Assembly (NCBI RefSeq): GCF_000735435.1
Contig: NZ_JMPP01000017.1
Location: forward strand, 1-64,000
DNA from: Klebsiella planticola ATCC 33531
Lineage (GTDB): Bacteria > Pseudomonadota > Gammaproteobacteria > Enterobacterales > Enterobacteriaceae
Direction of reading: 5' to 3'
Length of the DNA: 64,000 nucleotides
A program made the translations under genes and the position numbers. The notes beneath the pieces are model-generated. The model did not search any database and was not told the origin of the DNA. It saw nothing but the letters and a program-made list of their open reading frames with translations. Positions 57,794 through 64,000 of this stretch are shown piece by piece. Within the stretch, counting starts at the first letter, position 1, and every line of letters starts with the position of its first letter.

Positions 57794-59227
57794 TCAAACC
57801 AGTTGTTTACGCTGGTTAGATGGCGGAATGGATAAAGACTCTCGGTACTTAGCGACGGTACGACGTGCCACCATGATACCCTGTTCGGACAGGATGGTGG
57901 TCAGCTTACTGTCACTCAACGGCTTCGCGGGATTCTCCGCGGCGATTAACTTCTTCACCAGCGCACGAATGGCCGTCGACGATGCCTCGCCGCCGCCTTC
58001 CGTATTCACGTGGCTGGAAAAGAAATATTTCAGCTCAAAAATACCGCGCGGACTGTGCAGATATTTTTGGGTGGTAACGCGTGAAATGGTGGATTCATGC
58101 ATTTCGACGGCCTGAGCAATATCCGCCAGCACCATCGGTTTCATGAACTCTTCACCCTGATCGAAGAAGGCCTGCTGCTGTTCGACGATGCAGCGGCTGA
58201 CGCGCAGCAGCGTATCATTGCGGCTTTCCAGACTCTTGATCAGCCAGCGAGCTTCCTGCAGGTTGCTGCGGATAAACTGGCTGTCTGCATCATTGCGCGC
58301 GCTGTTGCCCATGGCCGCGTAATGCTGATTAATCTTCAGGCGTGGGATGCTGTCGGAGTTAAGCTCCACTACCCAGCGACCGCTGACCTTACGTACCAGT
58401 ACGTCGGGAATGACGTATTCCGGTTCGCTGGTCTGGATCGACTGACCGGGGCGCGGATCGAGGGACTGGATGAGATTAACGGCTTCTTTCAGCACCTCTT
58501 CTTTCAGTCGGGTGACGCGCATCAGGGAGCGGAAATCATGGTTGGCGAGCAGATCGAGATGATCGCTGATGATCAGTCGCGCTTCATCCAGCCACGGCGT
58601 CTCTTTGGCATATTGGGAAAGCTGAACCAGCAGACAGTCGCGCAGATCTTTTGCCGCGACGCCGACCGGGTCAAAGCGCTGAATACGCTTTAGCACCGCT
58701 TCAACTTCTTCGAGACCAATTTCGTCATCGTCGATACTCTCGACAATATCTTCCAGCCGAATGGTGAGATAGCCGGTGTCATCAACGGCATCGACAATCG
58801 ACGTGGCGATGGCGCGGTCGGTGTCGGTAAACGGCGTCAGTTCAACCTGCCACATCAGGTAATCCTGCAGGCTTTGGGTCGTTTCGCCTTGATAGACAGG
58901 CAGTTCGTCGTCCTGGTAGTCAACGCCGTTTCCGGACGGGGTGCCAGCGGTGTAGATTTCATCCCAGCTGGCGTCGAGCGGCAGCTCTTCCGGCATATCT
59001 TTTTGTTCAAGAGCGTCGACGGTGTCCAGCGATTCGCGGTCCTCGACCTCTTTGGTTTCTACCTCTTCGTGAAGATCGGTTTGCTCAAGCAGCGGATTAC
59101 TCTCCAGCGCCTGCTGGAGTTCTTGCTGGAGTTCTAACGTGGACAGCTGCAGCAAGCGAATAGCCTGTTGCAGTTGTGGCGTCATGGCAAGCTGTTGGCT
59201 TAGCCTTAATTGCAAACCTTGCTTCAT
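57794..59227 (-). CDS. rpoN: RNA polymerase sigma-54 factor
   Basis: 477 residues, as in E. coli and Klebsiella. It directs transcription of nitrogen-assimilation and other enhancer-dependent genes. The N-terminal glutamine/leucine-rich activator region (about 1-50) is followed by an acidic region II, the core-binding domain, a helix-turn-helix and the RpoN box [10 protein letters not shown] near the C-terminus. First gene of the nitrogen-PTS cluster; 47 bp after lptB. Confidence 0.99.
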   Translation of the reverse strand: MKQGLQLRLSQQLAMTPQLQQAIRLLQLSTLELQQELQQALESNPLLEQTDLHEEVETKEVEDRESLDTVDALEQKDMPEELPLDASWDEIYTAGTPSGNGVDYQDDELPVYQGETTQSLQDYLMWQVELTPFTDTDRAIATSIVDAVDDTGYLTIRLEDIVESIDDDEIGLEEVEAVLKRIQRFDPVGVAAKDLRDCLLVQLSQYAKETPWLDEARLIISDHLDLLANHDFRSLMRVTRLKEEVLKEAVNLIQSLDPRPGQSIQTSEPEYVIPDVLVRKVSGRWVVELNSDSIPRLKINQHYAAMGNSARNDADSQFIRSNLQEARWLIKSLESRNDTLLRVSRCIVEQQQAFFDQGEEFMKPMVLADIAQAVEMHESTISRVTTQKYLHSPRGIFELKYFFSSHVNTEGGGEASSTAIRALVKKLIAAENPAKPLSDSKLTTILSEQGIMVARRTVAKYRESLSIPPSNQRKQLV

Positions 59228-59274
59228 ATTCAGGGCTAATATCTCCGGCTAAAACGTCTGTAACCTCTACCCTA

Positions 59275-60000
59275 TCAGAGTCTGAAGTCTTCCCCAAGAT
59301 ACACGCGCTTAACCTGCTCGTCTTCAAGGATTTGCTGCGGGGTGCCGTGGGCGATCAGATGACCCTGGCTGACGATATAGGCGCGTTCGCAGACGGCCAG
59401 CGTCTCCCTGACGTTATGGTCGGTGATCAGCACGCCAAGACCACTGTCGCGCAGATGCTCGATGATGCGTTTGATATCAATAACGGAAATGGGGTCAACC
59501 CCGGCAAAAGGCTCATCCAGCAGAATGAATTTCGGATTAGCGGCCAGCGCGCGGGCGATTTCAACGCGGCGGCGTTCACCGCCGGACAGCGCCTGACCGA
59601 GGCTGTCGCGCAGATGCTCGATGTGAAATTCTTCCATCAGCTCTTTCGCGCGGTCTTCACGCTGCTCGCTGCTGAGATCGTCACGAATCTGCAACACCGC
59701 CATTAAATTATCGTACACGCTCAGGCGGCGGAAAATGGAGGCTTCCTGCGGCAGATAGCCGATACCCCGACGCGCGCGGGCATGCAGCGGCAGCAGGCTG
59801 ATATCTTCATCGTCGATGATAATGTTGCCAGCGTCGCGCGGTACAATGCCGACCACCATGTAGAAGGTCGTGGTTTTACCGGCGCCGTTCGGCCCGAGGA
59901 GGCCAACGATCTCGCCAGAGTTGACGGTCAGACTGACATCTTCCACCACGCGGCGGCCTTTATACGCCTTGGCGAGATTCTTTGCGGTTAATGTTGCCAT
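59275..60000 (-). CDS. lptB: LPS export ABC transporter ATP-binding protein LptB
   Basis: 241 residues, as in E. coli. The cytoplasmic ATPase of LptB2FGC, which extracts LPS from the inner membrane. Walker A is [10 protein letters not shown], the ABC signature is [15 protein letters not shown] and Walker B is [13 protein letters not shown]. The switch His is in [11 protein letters not shown]. It lies 6 bp after lptA. Confidence 0.99.
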   Translation of the reverse strand: MATLTAKNLAKAYKGRRVVEDVSLTVNSGEIVGLLGPNGAGKTTTFYMVVGIVPRDAGNIIIDDEDISLLPLHARARRGIGYLPQEASIFRRLSVYDNLMAVLQIRDDLSSEQREDRAKELMEEFHIEHLRDSLGQALSGGERRRVEIARALAANPKFILLDEPFAGVDPISVIDIKRIIEHLRDSGLGVLITDHNVRETLAVCERAYIVSQGHLIAHGTPQQILEDEQVKRVYLGEDFRL

Positions 60001-60006
60001 AACGAA

Positions 60007-60552
60007 TTAGTTACCCTTCTTTTGCTGGTTGGTGCTTTTGTCTTGCAGCTGCGAAGGAACCAGAACCGTCGTCACGCGTCCGCCTTTATTGCTGAACGCC
60101 TGCATTTTCTGCTCTTTCACCAGATAGGTGATTTTGTCGCCCTGGATGTTGCTGTCGAGCTGATCCAGGTGCGCGTTGCCGGTCAGCACCACAAAATCAT
60201 TCTGCAATTCATAGTGCATTTTCTGCGCGCGGCCTTTCACCGGCTTGCCGTTGTCCTGCATCTGGTAGAAGGTTGCCGGATTACCGTAACCGTCGATCAC
60301 TTCTTTACCTTTTTCACCGCCAGGACGGGTCACCACCACCTTATCGGCGTTGATTTTAATGGTCCCCTGGGTGACGACGACATTACCGGTGAAGGTAACG
60401 ACATTACCCTGCATATCCAGTGACTGCTGATCGGATTCGATGTGAATCGGTTGATCGGTATCGCCGGTTTTTGCCAGTGCCGGCAGGCTGGCGGCCAGTA
60501 AGGCGCTGGCGAGCGCAATCTTAAGGCTGAGTTTGTTTGTTCTGAATTTCAT
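60007..60552 (-). CDS. lptA: LPS-binding periplasmic bridge protein LptA
   Basis: 181 residues. It forms the periplasmic beta-jellyroll bridge that carries LPS from LptC to LptD. Signal peptide about 1-27 (cleaved after ALA), then the LptA/OstA domain starting TGDTDQPIHIESDQQSLDM. I chose MKFRTNK at 60552; a start seven codons upstream is less likely. It overlaps the lptC end by 32 bp. The C-terminal tail is slightly shorter than in E. coli (185). Confidence 0.97.
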   Translation of the reverse strand: MKFRTNKLSLKIALASALLAASLPALAKTGDTDQPIHIESDQQSLDMQGNVVTFTGNVVVTQGTIKINADKVVVTRPGGEKGKEVIDGYGNPATFYQMQDNGKPVKGRAQKMHYELQNDFVVLTGNAHLDQLDSNIQGDKITYLVKEQKMQAFSNKGGRVTTVLVPSQLQDKSTNQQKKGN

Positions 60553-61096
60553 AAGAGGTTCTAACCTTTTCAATCAGCTCGGCAGTTTTGCTGCGTAAAT
60601 TTCCGCGCATTTTCAGGCCGCTGGAATTAAATGTCGTCCCGTACAACGTCACCATGTCATCAGAGGTAACATCTTGCGTCACCAGGTTTATCTGGGCGTT
60701 ATCCGTCGTAATTTTGCGCAATTGAGAGTCCGCGCTCAGCGCGTCCACCTCGACGTTTCCGTAAAGATACAGCATGCGATCTTTAGTCAGTTTGGCTTTA
60801 TCCGCTTTGATAGACCAGGTGGGTACCTTGTTGGTATCAAACGTGGTCATCACCGGTTTGGTGAACCACGATACTTCCTGGGCGGAAAAATACTCCACAT
60901 GCTCAGCGATTAAGCGGTAGTTAAGCGCCCCTTCCGGGCTGTAAACAACGGTGTCGGTATGTTCACTGGTATAGGTCGGGTCATCAGGACCGATCTCTTG
61001 CTGAATGGTATCGTCCGTACCCGCCAGATTCAGGCCGATCAGAATAAGCGCGACCAGCGATAGTAAAATGATAACCCAACGTCTGGTTTTACTCAT
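60521..61096 (-). CDS. lptC: LPS export protein LptC
   Basis: 191 residues, as in E. coli. A bitopic inner-membrane protein with one N-terminal transmembrane helix (about 7-25) and a periplasmic jellyroll that receives LPS from LptFG. It overlaps kdsC by four bases (ATGA) and lptA by 32 bases, so the kdsC-lptC-lptA-lptB genes are translationally linked. Confidence 0.98.
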   Translation of the reverse strand: MSKTRRWVIILLSLVALILIGLNLAGTDDTIQQEIGPDDPTYTSEHTDTVVYSPEGALNYRLIAEHVEYFSAQEVSWFTKPVMTTFDTNKVPTWSIKADKAKLTKDRMLYLYGNVEVDALSADSQLRKITTDNAQINLVTQDVTSDDMVTLYGTTFNSSGLKMRGNLRSKTAELIEKVRTSYEIQNKQTQP

Positions 61097-61659
61097 ATTG
61101 ATTGCCCTTTGGCCTCATCCAGCTTGCCCTGCGCCAATAGTAACAAATCGCAGACTTCGCGTACCGCCCCGCGTCCACCGTCGATGCGGGTAACATAATC
61201 CGCTCGCGGTATCAGTAGCGGGTGCGCATCCGCCACTGCCACGCTTAAGCCGACCTCGGCCATCACCGGCCAGTCGATAAGATCATCGCCGATGTAGGCC
61301 ACTTCGTCCGGACGAACGGCCAGCTTGCTCAATAATTCGCGAAATGCCAGCAGTTTATCGGACTGCCCCTGATACAGGTGCGTAATGCCCAGCGTCTGAC
61401 AACGATCTTCTACCAGTTTAGCTTTTCGTCCGGTAATAATCGCGACTTCAATGCCTGAGGTCAGCGCGCAGCGAATCCCGTAACCGTCGCGAACATTAAA
61501 CGCCTTCAGCTCTTCACCGCTGTTGCCCATGTAGATAAGACCGTCGGACAGCACGCCGTCTACGTCGAGAATCAATAAACGGATCTTCGCCGCCCGATCG
61601 ATAAACTCAGGGCTTACTGGCCCGTAGCAGGTTTCCTGCAGAGCATCAGCATTATTCAT
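61093..61659 (-). CDS. kdsC: 3-deoxy-D-manno-octulosonate 8-phosphate phosphatase
   Basis: 188 residues, as in E. coli. It removes phosphate from Kdo-8-P in Kdo synthesis. HAD family without a cap domain, tetrameric: motif I LILDVDGVLSDG, motif II ITGRK, motif III Lys in DKLLAF and motif IV YIGDDLIDWPVM. It lies 14 bp after kdsD. Confidence 0.98.
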   Translation of the reverse strand: MNNADALQETCYGPVSPEFIDRAAKIRLLILDVDGVLSDGLIYMGNSGEELKAFNVRDGYGIRCALTSGIEVAIITGRKAKLVEDRCQTLGITHLYQGQSDKLLAFRELLSKLAVRPDEVAYIGDDLIDWPVMAEVGLSVAVADAHPLLIPRADYVTRIDGGRGAVREVCDLLLLAQGKLDEAKGQSI

Positions 61660-61673
61660 TATTTTATCCTTAC

Positions 61674-62660
61674 TTACACTACGCCTGCGCGCAGGAGATC
61701 GTGCATATGTACCACACCCAACAGGCGGTCGCCATCGGCAACTAACACACAGGTGATATGGCGAGATTGCATCAGGTTCAGCGCATCGACGGCAAGAATA
61801 CCGGGGCGAATGCGAATGCCGCCCGGCGTCATGACGTCAGCGATACGGGCATTACGCATATCGACACCGGTATCAAATACCCGGCGCAGGTCGCCATCGG
61901 TGAAAATACCGATGATGTTCATGTCATCATCACAGATAGCCGTCATGCCTAAATTTTTACGCGTGATTTCCAGCAGCGCATCACGCAAGGTGGCCTGCAC
62001 ATTGACGTGCGGGATTTCATCACCGGTATGCATAATATCATTGACCCGCAGCAACAGCTTACGGCCCAGTGTGCCGCCAGGGTGCGACAGCGCAAAATCT
62101 TCAGCGGTAAAGCCGCGCGCTTCCAGCAGAGCAACCGCCAGCGCATCGCCCATCACCAGCGCGGCGGTGGTGCTGGAGGTGGGCGCCAGCCCTAACGGGC
62201 AGGCTTCTTTCAGTACCTTCACGCAAAGGTGGATGTCCGCCGCGCGCGCCATGCTGCTTTCCGGGCGGCTGGTGATGCAGATAAGGGGAACCTGCTGGCG
62301 TTTGAGCACCGGAATCAGCGCCAGGATCTCGTTCGACTCGCCGGAGTTCGAGAGCGCGATAACCACATCCTTCGGCGTCACCATGCCTAAATCGCCGTGG
62401 GCCGCTTCGCCAGGGTGAACGAAAAATGACGGCGTACCGGTGCTGGCAAACGTCGCCGCCATTTTACGCCCGATATGGCCGGATTTGCCCATCCCCATCA
62501 CCACGACTTTACCCGCGCAGCGGAAGATCTTCTCGCAGGCATGGGTGAAATCTTCATTAATGTACTGATCGAGTTGAGCCAGACCTTCACGTTCAATTTC
62601 CAGGACCTCGCGTCCTACCCGTTGAAAGTCAAAATCCGTTGGCAAATCTATTTGCGACAT
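61674..62660 (-). CDS. kdsD: arabinose-5-phosphate isomerase
   Basis: 328 residues, as in E. coli. It converts ribulose-5-P to arabinose-5-P, the first committed step to Kdo. An N-terminal SIS domain (GMGKSGHIGRKMAATFASTG, about 55-75, and SNSGESNE) is followed by two CBS domains (about 205-328). I chose MSQIDLPTDF at 62660; another ATG lies six codons upstream. Next to yrbG by 14 bp. Confidence 0.98.
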   Translation of the reverse strand: MSQIDLPTDFDFQRVGREVLEIEREGLAQLDQYINEDFTHACEKIFRCAGKVVVMGMGKSGHIGRKMAATFASTGTPSFFVHPGEAAHGDLGMVTPKDVVIALSNSGESNEILALIPVLKRQQVPLICITSRPESSMARAADIHLCVKVLKEACPLGLAPTSSTTAALVMGDALAVALLEARGFTAEDFALSHPGGTLGRKLLLRVNDIMHTGDEIPHVNVQATLRDALLEITRKNLGMTAICDDDMNIIGIFTDGDLRRVFDTGVDMRNARIADVMTPGGIRIRPGILAVDALNLMQSRHITCVLVADGDRLLGVVHMHDLLRAGVV

Positions 62661-62674
62661 AGTGTTATCCCGAT

Positions 62675-63652
62675 TCATTCAACGAAGAGCGGTGCTGCCC
62701 AGTACAGCATCGCCAACCAAACCACAAAACCGCCGACCAGCAGCGCACCGACCAGGCGACCGGGTTGCCATTTGCGACGCCAGCATAGCAGGGCGAATAT
62801 CACGCTGACGAACAGCATCACGGTGTAGTCGCGCGTAAAGGCCTCAGGTGCGAACGCTCCCGGGGCGATCAGTGCGGGTAATCCGAGAACCAGGGCGATA
62901 TTCAGGATATTGGCGCCTATAATATTCCCGATAGCGATATCGTCTTCCCCTTTTCGTGCCCCGGCAATCGTCGTTGCCAGTTCCGGCAGGCTGGTGCCGA
63001 TCGCCACCACCGTTAAGCCGACGGTGAGCTCGCTGATAGCGAAGTAGTTTGCCAGCACGGTAGCATTATCCACGACCATTCGGGTTGCCATAGGCATCAC
63101 AATCATGGCTACGCCCAGCCAGAGCAGGGCCACGGGAAGCGAACCTTCTCGTGGAAGCTCTGCCATCTGTTCCCGGGTCAGGCTATCGCTGCCCTGACGT
63201 TCCGCCAGCCGGGCGATTTTAATCGTAAACAGCAGCCACAGCAGGGCGAGCGCCAGTAAGAAAAGACCGTCCATTCGGGACAGCTGCCCATCGTACAGCA
63301 CAAAGCTTGCCAGCAAACTGACCAGCAACATTAGCGGTAACTCGCGGCGCAGGATATCAGAATGCACGGTAAATGGACGCAACAAGGCAGCGAGGCCGAG
63401 TATTAATAATATATTGGTAATATTGGAACCGAGCGCCGTGCCGATCGCCAGATCGGTCTGTCCGTGCAGAGACGCGGCGGCGGAAACGATGATCTCCGGC
63501 AGGCTGGTGCCGATACTGACCACCGTCATCCCGATAATGAGCGGGGGGATCCCTATCATGCGGCAAAGTATTGAAGCGGCGTAGACCAGACGATCGGCGC
63601 TGTAAACTACCAGCAGTAAACCAATTATTAACAGAGCCGTCGCTAAGAGCAT
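62675..63652 (-). CDS. yrbG: calcium/sodium antiporter-family protein YrbG
   Basis: 325 residues, as in E. coli. A K+-independent Na+/Ca2+ exchanger-like inner-membrane protein with ten transmembrane helices in two inverted repeats. The alpha-repeat motifs are VSIGTSLPEIIVSAAASL and AIGTSLPELATTIAGARKG, each with the cation-binding Glu. No clear physiological role is known. First gene of the yrbG-kdsD-kdsC-lpt cluster, divergent from mla. Confidence 0.97.
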   Translation of the reverse strand: MLLATALLIIGLLLVVYSADRLVYAASILCRMIGIPPLIIGMTVVSIGTSLPEIIVSAAASLHGQTDLAIGTALGSNITNILLILGLAALLRPFTVHSDILRRELPLMLLVSLLASFVLYDGQLSRMDGLFLLALALLWLLFTIKIARLAERQGSDSLTREQMAELPREGSLPVALLWLGVAMIVMPMATRMVVDNATVLANYFAISELTVGLTVVAIGTSLPELATTIAGARKGEDDIAIGNIIGANILNIALVLGLPALIAPGAFAPEAFTRDYTVMLFVSVIFALLCWRRKWQPGRLVGALLVGGFVVWLAMLYWAAPLFVE

Positions 63653-63863
63653 CTAAAGTCCTTTCTTCAGGTATAATCGTCGATTCGCTGTACCGGTCCA
63701 TCTGCAGCGTAACGAATTCTTAATTTTGACTTTATGTTTGTCAAAAGTAAAACAAATGCCAGCTTTCGCTAACCCAGGCAGGTAAGATTCTGTAAAAATG
63801 TTGGGTTTGTGGCGAAGGTACGCGCCATGCTTAGCCCGAGGGATGTTTAGTAAGGATGATTTT

Positions 63864-64000
63864 ATGAGCCAAACTCTGGCGAATTTGGTCGAAGTACGCG
63901 GTATCCGCTTCTCTCGCGGCGATCGCGTCATCTTTGACGATATCTCGCTGTCAGTACCGCGCGGTAAGATCACGGCGATTATGGGACCATCGGGGATCGG
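63864..64000 (+). CDS. mlaF: phospholipid transport ATP-binding protein MlaF (5' end only)
   Basis: The first 46 codons before the window ends: MSQTLANLVEVRGIRF, VFDDISLSVPRGKITAI-like IFDDISLSVPRGKITAI and GPSGIG, the start of Walker A. MlaF is the ATPase of the MlaFEDB complex that keeps outer-membrane lipid asymmetry. It matches E. coli MlaF and is first in the mla operon, divergent from yrbG with 211 bp of shared promoter DNA. Confidence 0.95.
   Translation, partial: MSQTLANLVEVRGIRFSRGDRVIFDDISLSVPRGKITAIMGPSGI

Overview
This is a stretch of core chromosome from an enterobacterium, most likely of the Klebsiella/Raoultella/Enterobacter group. It is moderately GC-rich, nearly every protein is close to full-length identity with its E. 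coli K-12 counterpart as I remember it, and gene order follows the E. coli rrnD-to-mla segment. Differences from K-12 fit a Klebsiella-like relative: msrPQ and a type II dehydroquinase (aroQ) lie between acuI and accB, acrEF-envR is absent between yhdV and fis, and yhcN is duplicated in tandem. No prophage, insertion sequence, CRISPR array or genomic island is visible.

Layout. 1-440: end of a ribosomal RNA operon (tail of one 5S gene, tRNA-Thr(GGU), a second 5S gene, two terminators). 473-1703: lipoprotein yhdV and about 1 kb of non-conserved, apparently decayed DNA. 1728-11245 (minus strand): dusB-fis, prmA, yhdT-panF, aroQ-accB-accC, msrPQ, acuI. 11465-23828 (plus): csrD, mreBCD, maf, rng, yhdP, tldD, covering cell shape, RNA turnover and envelope functions. 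23903-28080: aaeR and the divergent aaeXAB efflux operon. 28242-30023: barstar-like yhcO, two yhcN genes, argR. 30439-36961: mdh, degS/degQ, zapG/zapE, rplM-rpsI. 37276-38415: sspAB. 38536-44090: sialic acid regulator nanR and nanATEK-yhcH behind a three-repeat NanR operator. 44164-50052 (minus): glutamate synthase gltBD with a long, hairpin-rich upstream region. 50725-55692: yhcC, arcB, the small RNA arcZ (opposite strand), elbB, mtgA. 55754-63652 (minus): npr, rapZ, ptsN, hpf, rpoN, lptB, lptA, lptC, kdsC, kdsD, yrbG, which is the nitrogen-PTS/sigma-54 cluster joined to LPS transport and Kdo synthesis. 63864 to the end: the first 46 codons of mlaF.

The most important anomaly is mreB. It is full length and conserved except for one extra A in an A7 run (13972-13978), which shifts the frame after codon 89. 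All other conserved genes here appear intact, so this is either a real loss-of-function mutation, a single homopolymer error, or a site that needs slippage to be expressed. The arcZ small RNA was recognised by its conserved 3' half and by a terminator that overlaps the arcB stop codon; its 5' half has diverged from E. coli. I found no convincing undescribed multi-gene system. The candidates worth checking are the mreB frameshift, the divergent ArcZ 5' end, the structured gltB upstream region, the degQ-degS hairpin and the decayed yhdV-fis interval.
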